Assembly (NCBI GenBank): GCA_027576995.1
Contig: JANBQC010000281.1
Coordinates: 1 to 34,815, forward strand
Origin: Dimargaris cristalligena
Lineage: Eukaryota > Kickxellomycota > Dimargaritomycetes > Dimargaritales > Dimargaritaceae
Length of the DNA stretch: 34,815 nt
Reading direction: 5' to 3'
The translations under genes and the position numbers were made by a program. The notes beneath the pieces were generated by a model. It searched no databases, was not told the origin of the DNA, and was given only the letters and a program-made list of their open reading frames with translations. Positions within the stretch are counted from its first letter, which is position 1. Every line of letters starts with the position of its first letter. Below, one piece after another: positions 1 through 9,726 of this stretch.

Positions 1-242
1 ACCCCTGCATTCACACTGCCCCTGGCCCGACTGCACCCCTGTTCAAAGAATAGCTAACAATAGCTTTCTCCCTTTCTCTATTATTCATCTATCTTTTTAT
101 TTAGGCTTCCCCTTTCAAGTATAAATACTTACCCTTACTGCCACCTTTTGGAACAGCAAGTCTATCATCACCTTTCCCTTCTTATCATCTATCTTTTCAA
201 ATAAAAGTTCGGTTTTTAAGTATTTGAGCTCAGTTCTTTATA

Positions 243-563
243 ATCTTCCTTCAGGGACCACCCTTTGGAGTTATCCCCTGCATATATATAACCAGCACCC
301 ACTAAAACCAGTTAGATTCCTTAGCTCATTCTTACCCCCCAGTTTACCTCAATAAACTCTATATGTACCTACCCTCTTGTACCAACTAGTAAGTGTGCCT
401 GCTGTATACCCCTTATATAGTAGACCACCTAAACCTTTATAAGTTAGCACTGTACCCTATACCTAATACTAGTAGCCCACTTAGTCAAGTCTAAGCCCTG
501 CCTACTATTGGAAGCCTATCCTCAGGACTCTTGATGGACTAAGAGGGGTGAACCTAGGTGATA
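243..563 (+). mobile_element. LTR-like repeat, copy A (3' part)
   Basis: Aligns by eye with copies B (675-1228) and C (32339-32899). Shared landmarks, in order, are a TATA-like stretch near 283, an AATAAA-type signal near 352, the block GTAAGTGTGC, the block CTAGTAGC and an end of the type CTAAGAG...GGTGAYA. A TATA element followed by AATAAA is typical of the U3-R part of an LTR. The 5' end is not resolved: sequence before about 243 diverges and holds a second TATAAATA/AATAAA pair (about 122 and 200), so another insertion may interrupt it. Its last bases read GATA where copies B and C have GACA. Confidence 0.6.
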
Positions 564-674
564 AGTTCAGTCCATTTATTTATATATACCCTAGTAGTGT
601 CTCCTTAGTTAAAGGGATAAGTTAATTTTATAATAAGTATTTTTATAATGAGTTATTTTATATATAAACCTCTA

Positions 675-1228
675 TATTGGCCCACCTAATCCCCCCTAAA
701 TATGGAATACTGATCATCCCATCCTATCTTACCTTATTGTGCCATATTTCCCCTCCTTTACCTATATAACCCACTATGACTGGGTCCCAATGCTTCTCAT
801 ACCATACTCCACTGGCTGATCTAATGACCCTCCTTTCCCAGTATAAGTCTTCTGAAAGCAAGTCCACCTGGTTGAGATTCTGACCCTCACTTCTTCCTTA
901 GTTATCCCATTCTCTAAGGGACCCCTCATTATGAGTGGTCCCCATGTATAAATAACCGGGCCCTGCTGGGACCAGTTCAGTTCCTTAGCTTATTCTTATT
1001 CCCCCTCAGTTTACTCAATAAACTCTATATATGCTCACCCACCCTTGTACTGACCAGTAAGTGTGCACTGCTGCACATCCCTTGCATAGTTGCTGCACCT
1101 GCCTTTATTAGGTTAGTACTGCCCCATACCTGATACTAGTAGCTTCTTGGCTGAGCCTAAGCCCACCTACCATTAGAAGCCTACCCCCAGGTCTCTTGAC
1201 AGACTAAGAGTGGTAAACTTAGGTGACA
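675..1228 (+). mobile_element. Solo LTR, copy B, nested in another element's leader
   Basis: 554 bp, close to the 561 bp of copy C and alignable along most of its length. It starts TATTGGCCC where copy C has TGTCGCCCC, and ends GGTGACA where C has GGCGACA. The flanking 5-mers are CTCTA (670-674) and TTCTA (1229-1233), a target-site duplication with one C/T difference. Sequence on both sides (565-674 and 1234-1418) matches consecutive parts of the leader seen uninterrupted on the minus strand at 34380-34650. The LTR therefore appears to have landed inside an older element. Confidence 0.65.
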
Positions 1229-1418
1229 TTCTATTACTCAGAATAAACATATATTTTAACTTTACCAGATAACTAGATGATTTCCTTTACTTATTTCTAT
1301 TTTTACTATTTTTCTCACTATTCTTATTTTTGTGTATTTATTTTTCTTTTTGTTTGAAGTTTTAGTATCTCCAAGTACTGGATATTGTATAATGTTTTTC
1401 TAATTAACTAATAATTTA

Positions 1419-1637
1419 ATGGATTATGAGATAATGGCATATAGTGTAATGGATAAAAGAGAACTCAGTGGTGACTTTCCCAAAGCCACCTTGGTCTTAA
1501 CCCCATCAAAACTAATCAAGCCCAACCCTCTGCATCACTTGACTAAGAAAGGTAAACTATCTAGGGATAGTAAACTGGAGATTCCTCCCTTTACTAACCC
1601 TCCTATGGATGTTCCAGCAGAGCCCCTCAAAATTTAG
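1419..1637 (+). pseudogene. Truncated transposable-element ORF (N-terminal part)
   Basis: A 72-codon ORF whose centre (LSGDFPKATLVLTP) matches the N-terminus of the decayed element ORF that starts at 34334 on the minus strand (LSGDFPKATSVLTP). The similarity runs for about 55 residues. The upstream leaders of the two copies also match, for example GAAGTTTTAGTAYCTCCAAG. The start codon of the other copy corresponds to ATA here, so the ATG at 1419 is not ancestral. The frame ends where LTR-type sequence begins (about 1643), so the rest of the element has been deleted. Protein function is unknown; I see no zinc knuckle, reverse transcriptase or transposase motif. Confidence 0.6.
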
Positions 1638-1642
1638 GTATT

Positions 1643-1708
1643 ACACCTACCATTTGAAGCCTATCTTTGGGACTCTTAACAAAGTATGAGTAGTTATCTT
1701 AGGTGACA
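1643..1708 (+). mobile_element. LTR 3'-end fragment, copy D
   Basis: About 66 bp matching the last part of copies A-C: ACCAT(T)GAAGCCTA, then GGGACTCTTRAC and the end CTTAGGTGACA. It follows the truncated element ORF directly, so it marks a deletion or recombination junction rather than a complete LTR. Confidence 0.5.
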
Positions 1709-2918
1709 GTTTATTTATTATTTTTATTATTAGTTACTGTAATATATAGCTTTCTTATTCATTATGAAATAAAATCCCATAATACCCTGAGTATTTACTA
1801 ACATCCTCCTATTATTCTGCCTATACCACAAACACCCCCTCTTTCTTTGCACCAGAAATAGCTAACAGTGGGGATGAACTCTCCAGTAGGTACTTTAGCC
1901 AGTATGTTCAATGATATAATAATTACTGCCATCTAATTTGGGTAACCCAGTCCTGCCTTTACAAAAACAATGGCAAGTCTGGTGCAAAGAGTACCAAACT
2001 TCAGACTGGAGTATAAGGTGAATTCAAATTAGAATAAAAACAATAAAATTGATGGCTATTACTGGTGAGGTTAAAGGTATATTTATCATGTTAAAATTGA
2101 TTGTAACTTATCATAAAAGAAGAATGGAAAGGTAGGATATTGTTATGACAAGCTAAAGATGAGGCCAGGTACCATAAGACAGGTGGGACTTTGAAGGATG
2201 GAATTAGGATTTATTAAACTAGATATCAGAAAAGGAAAACAAAGAGGAGTTGCAAGCTGAAGAGCAAGCTAAGGGAAAATGGTTGGGGTTATATCACAAC
2301 CCAAGGGGCAGGGGAAGAATGATAATAACTAATAGATACAAATCAGTAACTAGATAATATGAGGAGTAAATACTGGGAAATAAAACATAGTAGGGTGATG
2401 GGTATATATCTTGGTAATGTTGGATATTAATTTTACCCATTTGTTGATATGGGTTTTTTTACTTATATGGTGGGTTATTTATATAGTTCAAATTTACCGG
2501 TCATGACAGATATATATATAAATTGAGTATGCTACTTAAACTATAACTGAATAGTAAAAAATGTACTAGTTATAAACTATAAAACCTACAACAAGGGGAA
2601 AAACTGGATCACACTGCTAAACTTTGGCCATGAAAATGATAACTACAAAAAAATTGGGAAGGTTAGAATATTTATGGACCGACTGGTGCTTCCAAATCTC
2701 CTGGATAAGAATATAATAATAAAACTTAACATAAGCCGTGATGGGAAGTCCTTTAACGTTATCCCGCAACGCCTTCCAGTAAAAATGGGTTATCATGGAT
2801 ATAGCTTTGTCAACCGTTATAATTGATTAACGTAATTGTTGAAGGAATAATATGAATGAGCTTTGGATGAATGGAAGAACGTGTTATGGTCGCACTTAAT
2901 ACCACAAGGTAATTTAGC

Positions 2919-2934
2919 CTGATAAGCTTATCAG
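2919..2934. repeat. 16-bp perfect palindrome
   Basis: CTGATAAGCTTATCAG equals its own reverse complement. It lies in a gene-free, element-rich stretch; its function is unknown. Confidence 0.8.
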
Positions 2935-3449
2935 GGCCGGCTGGAACAGTCTTAGTCCAGTGGAAACAAACTAACTAGCTAAGGAAAATGCGTACTTAGC
3001 GGAGACAATTCTTATGTGATCTTCAGACAGGGACAGAGCAAGACCAGTGGGTCAAAATAACTAACTAGTGAACTATACTTGGTGTAAAAACTGCTTGTTT
3101 ATTGGAAGAATACCCAACGGGTATTTATATGAAATATAATAAAGAAGGCCACCAATGTTGGCGGCTCTGAGGGTACTAAGTCTGAGGATATGCCCCAGAC
3201 TTCTATAACTAAATGATCCTCAAGTTATGAATAAGAATTATGAATACTGAATATGGGTGAACTTCAAACCAGCTGTATAAGGTTTTACATAATACGTGTA
3301 TGGGCGAATATATATGAGAATAGTTTTTAACCAGTAATATTGGCCGCATCCAATGTATTTTTCATTATACAGCCTGAATGAACTTCTCCCATATTGAATA
3401 TTGAATACTGGAAAAACGGCCTAGCCATCGAAGGGCTTGTAACTGGGTG

Positions 3450-3494
3450 GGAAAAGATGAAGATTGGTATTTGGTGATGTTCTTCATCTTTTCC
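3450..3494. repeat. Hairpin with 14-bp perfect arms
   Basis: GGAAAAGATGAAGA (3450-3463) and its exact complement TCTTCATCTTTTCC (3481-3494) are separated by 17 nt. No ORF or transcript context is evident. It could be a terminal-repeat remnant or a foldback; nothing shows expression. Confidence 0.8.
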
Positions 3495-3509
3495 AAACTA
3501 AAAATAGTA

Positions 3510-3549
3510 TGGCCGGGATATACTATTAGAGATTAAACAAGCCCGGCCA
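3510..3549. repeat. Hairpin with 8-bp GC-rich arms
   Basis: TGGCCGGG (3510-3517) and CCCGGCCA (3542-3549) are perfect inverted arms around a 24-nt AT-rich loop. It lies just after the 14-bp hairpin. Confidence 0.7.
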
Positions 3550-4394
3550 CAACAAACGGAAGAATGGGTAAATCAGAGTAAACCGAGGCAACTGTAGTAC
3601 TTCCAATTTCCGTCAGATTCGGGCAAGGGTCGGTCCCCTAGTCCTCGTTAGTAGGATTGCTGCACTGGGAAGTTGGATGTGGGTTGACGTTTAGGGACCT
3701 ATGCGGCCCACTGCTCATGGCAGTACACCTGCCATATAGGTGAGAGCTCCGGTAAACAGGCTATAGCTACCTAAACCTAAGTAAATAGTAGTATATTTGA
3801 GATGGTACCTCTACTCTCCTATACCTAGTCCACTCCAGCCTGTTAGCCACCATTGATTCCCAAATACCCCCGCCGCCCTTCCTTACCTGGGGTATCAACC
3901 TCTTGGCAATACCAAACTATTGAACTATCATTCAAAAGCCGATTTTATATCACTTCCCCCGCTTTGCTCATTAAAAAGTAGAAGCATGTTCCTGAATGCA
4001 CATGATGGAAAGGTCAACATCAAGTAAGTAGAACCAGCCGCTCCATAACTAATAGAAAATGTGGGAGTAGCCCTTATTATAGTTAGCCTTACAGGAGGTG
4101 GCTTATAATGCCCTTTTGAACATGGACTATGCATTGAAACGCAACGTTCTCTGATGGATATTGGCCAAACTCGTTTCTTCTTGGGATCCGATCTCCCTAT
4201 TGTCCTACCAGCTTTCACTACAATATATTGCTTTCAAAGCTTATAAAGCTGCCTTGAAGTGCTCTTAAATGAAGAAAGGGTGTCAATGCATTAGAAAATA
4301 ATTACTGCATTGTATAGTAAATTACTGAAATCATGAAGGTACAGACTCTATAATACTACTCAATATTCCGCTAGTTTCATACTTACGGTGGTAC

Positions 4395-4616
4395 ATGCAT
4401 GGCCATGCAATTAGCCTAGCGTTATTAGCGATTTTGGTATCCACAATTTCTCAAGAAATACCTTACCCTACAATAGCTACTTCAGGAGTCAACTCTGATT
4501 GCCTACATGTCCATCAAAAAACGACTACATACATATATATGGATAGTGAGAGAGAGGTATGTATTGGTATATATGTAGAGGGAAATGGAAAAGAATCAAG
4601 AGCAACCGATTGGTGA
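4395..4616 (+). CDS. Possible small secreted protein, 73 aa
   Basis: The ORF starts MHGHAISLALLAILVSTISQ. This looks like a signal peptide: a short polar start, a leucine/alanine/isoleucine core and a plausible cleavage near Ser19/Gln20. The remaining ~53 residues are hydrophilic with two cysteines. I recognise no domain. Base use is AT-rich like the spacer and unlike the GC-rich conserved genes, and an ATATAT tract runs through the middle, so chance is a real possibility. A GAG|GTATGT donor-like site at about 4554 could mean the annotated 3' part is intronic. Confidence 0.2.
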   Translation: MHGHAISLALLAILVSTISQEIPYPTIATSGVNSDCLHVHQKTTTYIYMDSEREVCIGIYVEGNGKESRATDW

Positions 4617-4855
4617 AAACTCATCTTATAAAAAAATCTTGCAACAGTACGATGAGTTTCAGAGGCTGTCAAAATAAACAAATAGTCAACTGTAAAGCCA
4701 GGAAAGGGAGAGCATCAGTGAAACCGGTATTTGAACAAAAAAAAGGGAAATAAAATGATAAAAATAGGAGGCAGTTTACCCAAAAGACACACACACATAT
4801 ACTTATAATTATATATAGAAAAGAAGGAGGGGAGGGGTCTGAGGGAAACTACTAC

Positions 4856-7800
4856 TTAGCGCTGAGGAGCCGGCGCGGCACCCCCACCAGTAGCCTTCAG
4901 AGTTTCCACCAGTCGCTTCACGCCCATCATCCATCTCTGCGATGAATCAAAGTTGCTGTGAATTAATTTCAGGTAGACCTGGTGGGCCTGTTGGTAGTCC
5001 TGGCGGGCAATAGCCCGGGCCAGCGCATCGAGGGGCTCCACCAATTCAGTGGGCAGCTCGCCGCAGTTCATGAGGTCAAACAGTTGGTTCAGTCGTTTTT
5101 CGGTATCGTCCAGCATCCGCTTTTGCGCTGGCCCGGCCGCACCTGCTTGGGCCTGCTGCAGTCCGTTAGCGAGTGCCTGGAAAATCGGCTTTTGGTTGTC
5201 GGGAATGTGGCTACGGTCACCCGGCGGGTACTTGCTGGTGGGCGCCGCGGTCGAGGGAGTGGCCGAGCGGGTGGCCCCTGCCATGGGGTTGGTGTTGGCG
5301 CTGTTGGCCGCGGGGCCACGTTGGGCTACTGATTGGGGAGTGCCAGCTCGGCCATAACTAGGCGGGGGAGCCCCAGCGGATGGTTGGGGAGCCGCGTGGG
5401 GGTAGGGGTAAGCGGGAGGAGCCCCTGGGCCAGGGGGACGGGGCACCGGCTGTTGGACCGTGGGTGGGGGAGGACGGTAAGTGGGAGGGCCGCGCTGGGC
5501 GGTTGGTGGAGGTGGCGGCGGGGGCTGCGGGTGGCCACCGTAACCGGTGGTTGGGGGCGGGGGACCAGCCGGACGAGGTGCGGCCTGTGGGGGAGGGGGG
5601 TGGGCAGCGGCGTGCATATGGGAGCTCGGAGGAGGGGGGTAGGCGGACGCACTAGGCGGGGGTAGGGGGTAAGCGGAGGGCGCGGCCGACGAAGGAGGGG
5701 CACCGTAGGCGGACGGGGCGTGGGGATTGTGGAGGTGACCGGCACTGGCCTGAGTGGGCGACCGTGGATTACCGCCGGGGACACCAGGCTGTTGCTTGCT
5801 GATGCTCGCACGGTAAGCCCGCTGAGGGGGGCGCGCACCCGTGGGTGGTGGCAGAGGAGAGGGCGAGGCGGTTTGGCGGGGGTCGGGACCACCGGGACCG
5901 GGAGTAGGAGCACCACCCGCACCACTGGTGGGGAAGGGCGCCGTAATCGGGTTGGCCGACTTGGAGGCCGATGGGTTGCGCTTGCGGCTCATGGCCACCG
6001 TGGGAGGGTCGTGGTAGGCAGGCAGGTTACGAATCTGGGAGGGCGGGGGGCCAGACGGAGCAGCGGCGGCGGCAGCGTTAGCGTTGGGATCAGCAAGAGA
6101 TTGGTTGGGGAAAGGGGCCATGGGAGAAGCCACAGCTCCGTAGCCTTGTGCGGGTTGGGCAGAATAGGTGTTAGTCTGGTGGGGGACCGCAGCACCATAA
6201 CCCTGGTAAGCACTAGAAGCCGGGGGGATGACCGAGGGCTGCTGCTGCTGTTGTTGCTGTTGCTGGTAACCGTAACCATTAGTGGTGGACTGATAAGTCG
6301 AATCGTACGCACCGTATCCGTAGGCCGAGGGGGTGGTGGTCTGGTATTGGCTGGACGGTGGGGGCTGGCCGTACCCAGCGTAACCCATATTAGACGACGT
6401 GTTCGTATGCGTCGCCGCCATGGGTGTAGAGCCGTAGCCCTGGTGGTAATCCGCGGTAGGGGCCGCAGCACCGTATCCCTGCTGCTGGGCCACATCGTGG
6501 TCGTAATGACCGGCAGCCGTCGCCGCATCCATGGGCGCTCCCTCAGCCCCCACGGGGACCGGGTCGAAGGGGAAGACGGGCGCCACGGGTGTATCGCCAG
6601 CCACGAACCCCGTGTGGTACAGGCGGTCCTTCAAAATGGCCAGGGCGTTTTCGCCGTTTTCGTTAGACCGGAAATAATCATCGGGGGTGCGCTTCAGGTA
6701 TTTGGCGGCGGTGGCACTCTGGCCTTGGGTGATGAGCCACTCGGCATAATCGCAATAAATGTCGTACAACGAGGAGAGGGCAAAACGGCGGTGGGCCGGA
6801 TCACTGATACTATCTTGGTGGGACTCGTCGCCTTGGTTCTGGACAGCCGATCCTAGCGGAGTTTCCACGGCCGTGTCAATGTAGTCAACCGCCTTACGGA
6901 AGACGGACACCTTCTCCACGAGGCGCTGCAGAGCAATTGCCCGCACCGAAGGGTTTTCAGGGCAGTCAATGATTCCCTTGTTGACTTCGGTATCGATCCA
7001 GGTCTTTTGCAGGTGAGTCCAGATCTTGACAACATTATCCAAACTACCGGCGGCCAGATAACAGACCACAGCCGACTGCAGTAGCTGGCTGTTGGCGTTA
7101 CCAGGGCTCTGGGTCTGCCAGGCCAGTTCTAGGCGGGCACCCAGCTTCTCAGCCATATTGCTAAACTGTTCACCCTGGGCATAAGTACACAGAAGGACCA
7201 ACACCTGGTCCCACTCGCTGATCTCGCACTGTTCCACGATGTTGGTCAAGTCACCGCTCACCACACCGTGCAATAGGCGCAGGTAAGACGTTTCGCCACC
7301 CTTCTTAGCGAAGTAAGCCCCCTGGGTGCGAGCCAGGAGTTCAGCTCCGCCGCAGGAGGCCAGGATAAGGGCGTCAGCGAACCGCTGGTTCTGTAGGCAG
7401 ACCTCGACGGCATGGTCGAAATCACCCATCAGAACGGCCTTGGTAATCAGACTGTCCAGGCTATTCTCGCCCAAATTGAGACGCAGGGGAGTATTAAAGA
7501 AAGGCGGGCGGGAGGTGTCACCGGAAGCCATGGCGAGGGTGGGGGCAGCAGTGGCGGTAGCGGGGGTGGCCAAATCACCGCTAAAGAAGTCATCACCAGC
7601 CGTGGCCTCAGTGTCAGCGAACGGGTTGGTGGGCTCGGTTTCACCGGGGGCAATAGTATCATCGGCACCGGCCTCGGTCTCTTCCGCAGTACCAGCCTCG
7701 CCCGTAGCCGGGGTGGCATCGTCAACCGTGAGGTCGCCCAAGGCGGCGTCCAAGGATTCCGACTGGGTCACTGGGGCAGTATCAATCTCCATCTGGGTAG

Positions 7801-9726
7801 GAGCAGCCGCCTGGCGGTGTTGGGCCAAAGTAGCTTCCACCCGGGTCTTGAATTCCTCCTTATCGAACCCCAAGAACCGCACCAATTTATCCCGGGCGTC
7901 CGTTTCGAAGAGTAGCTTCAGTACGCGCCAGTTCTTGGCCTCCATTTCGGAGGTGGCGGAGCGAATCCGCTTCTCGCTGAACTCAGCCAGAGAATTGGTT
8001 TCCAAAGCGTTCTCTAATTCCCGGGACTGCTGGAGTAGGGCAGTGTCGGTGACCACGGAGGCTATCGACACATTGTAGGGTACGGGGGCACCCGTGCTGG
8101 CGGCGGTGGCCTGCGCGGCTTCAGATGGAGCTGAGAAGTAGACGAGCTGGTTACCAAACCCGAAGCTGGCACCCACGGGCCGGCGGTACCACTTGGGGGG
8201 CTGTTTAAGCGAGAAGGAGGACGCGGCGGAAGCCGAGTAGATAGCGGCGGAGAATGGGTCGTCTTGAGCCGTGCCGGCGGCCTGCGAGGTATCTTCACCC
8301 TCGTTGGTGGATTGGAGAGAGTAGATGCCAATTTTGCCGTCAAAAGAGGCGGTACTGAGTAGATTAGGGTTGGTCTGGTTGACTTGGACATCGAAAACCC
8401 AGTTGTGGCTGACCGGCAGCTGTTGAAAGGAACGAGGAAGTACATAGGGATGACCACATAATACAGACAGGCAGATAGAAGAGATCGGTAAATGTTAGAA
8501 AAACCAAAGGCAACAATAAGAGCAATGTGTCAGCAAATAATAAATCAATACAGGCCATAATGGGATATACTCCTCCAACTTAGACAAGGCCAGTGCTGGC
8601 CATCAAATAGTTGACAATGGTATAACCGGAATAGACATGAATTATAATCGCCAAAACTTACCTCGCCAATGATCTCACCCTTGCGGGGGTTCCAGCAAAT
8701 AGTGCGGTTGTCTTTGCCGCTACTGAACAGCAAATCGGCGTCCATTTTACACCACGACAGGGAGAGGATACCCTTACTATGCCCGGAGAAAATGCGCTCG
8801 GGGGCCTGGGCATTACGCAGATCCCACATCATGACGACGGGGTTGTTATCGTCCTCGGTAGCGGTCACGAGCTGGGTCGCGTTATCGGGGTTCCAGGCCA
8901 CGGCGGTGACGCCGCGTCGACTTGCGGACAGGGCGTGCATACCGCCGCCCACTTGCGGGGTACCACCGTTGTAGTTGAGGTGCATCACTTCCCGGCGGTT
9001 CTTGAGATCCCAAATGACGGTGTAACCCGTGGTGGACGCGGAGGCCAGAATGTGGGTGACCTGGTTATTCCAGGCCAGTGAGGTAATGTCCTCCAGTTTA
9101 GTCGAGCGGGGACCAGGGCTATAGGGCGTGCTGGGGGTTTCTAAGTCCCAGATGAAAATCTCGCCGTTACCGGCACCGGTGGCCAGCACCTTCTTCTGCT
9201 GGTTGTTGAAGTCCATACCCGCCACGTGGCCGGTATGGTTCGTGCTTCGGAACACCACGGGGTCCGGCCGATCGGCACCCCCTTCGGAAGCGGCGTCGGT
9301 GGCATGCAACGACGACGATTGGCTGCGGTGGTGGGTGAGCACATTAGCGGCATCCCACAGGACGAGCTCACCGTTTTCCATACCACCGGCCAGAATACCC
9401 TGCCGGCGGTCCTGGACGGGCACGGACCATAGCAGCCGGCTGAAGCGGGAGCTGGCGGCGACGGTGGCCACGGGACCCCACTGCGACGAGGCCGAAGGGG
9501 CCACCACATTGGCGAAGTCAAAGTCGGACCCATCGGCGGCTACGGGGACGGCCGGGGCTGGAACGGGGGCAGATGGGCTGTCATCGAGTTGGTAGATGTC
9601 CAGATGGCTGGTATTAGAGAACGAGGCATCCAAAGCACCCGCAGCGGTACCGGTGGCAATGTACGAGTGCTGCTGGATGGGGCACCAGGCCGATATGGCG
9701 GTGCGATCGATAGTTTTGAGAAGCAT
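4856..9726 (-). CDS. SEC31: COPII outer-coat protein Sec31 (two exons)
   Basis: Sec31 pairs with Sec13 to build the outer cage of COPII vesicles leaving the ER. Exon 1 is 8662-9726 (355 codons); a 242-nt GT-AG intron (8420-8661, donor GAG|GTAAGT, acceptor CAACAG) joins in phase 0 to exon 2, 4856-8419, giving 1542 aa. The N-terminus (LKTIDRTAISAW) and WD40 blades fill residues ~1-425. The family signature PPKWYRRPVGASFGFG at ~429-444 leads into the helical solenoid (~440-980). Residues ~983-1420 are a Pro/Gln/Gly/Tyr-rich linker with a nine-Gln run. A helical C-terminal domain of the SRA1/Sec31 type (~1423-1542) ends in PQR and TAA. The protein is longer than yeast Sec31 (about 1270), mostly through the linker. 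The start matches the family N-terminus. A strong donor (GAG|GTAAGC at 10194) and an acceptor near 9746 could flank a leader intron. Confidence 0.95.
6239..6265 (-). repeat. Poly-glutamine tract in SEC31
   Basis: Nine consecutive Gln codons (six CAG, three CAA), residues ~1074-1082 of Sec31, within the Tyr/Gly/Gln-rich part of the linker. The mixed codons suggest a tract that is not a pure expanding microsatellite. Confidence 0.9.

Larger units (their letters stand above)
1709..4394. other. Gene-poor stretch with element remnants and hairpins
   Basis: No convincing gene. About 1990-2690 matches, in inverted orientation relative to 565-1418, the leader of the decayed element at 34380-34815: both share AATAAAAYTG, a GGTGARGTTAAA block and an end AATTGGRAGGTT. 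Around 3098-3129 the minus strand carries TATAAATA followed about 20 nt later by AATAAA, a layout like an LTR promoter and polyadenylation signal of a different family. Perfect inverted repeats lie at 2919-2934, 3450-3494 and 3510-3549. The 96-codon minus-strand ORF at 3928-4218 has no recognisable features and was not called. Confidence 0.5.

Noticed and set aside
5720..6856. 378-codon plus-strand ORF opposite SEC31
   Set aside because: Arg/Gly/Val-rich translation of the antisense of the Pro/Gln-rich linker; a composition artefact.
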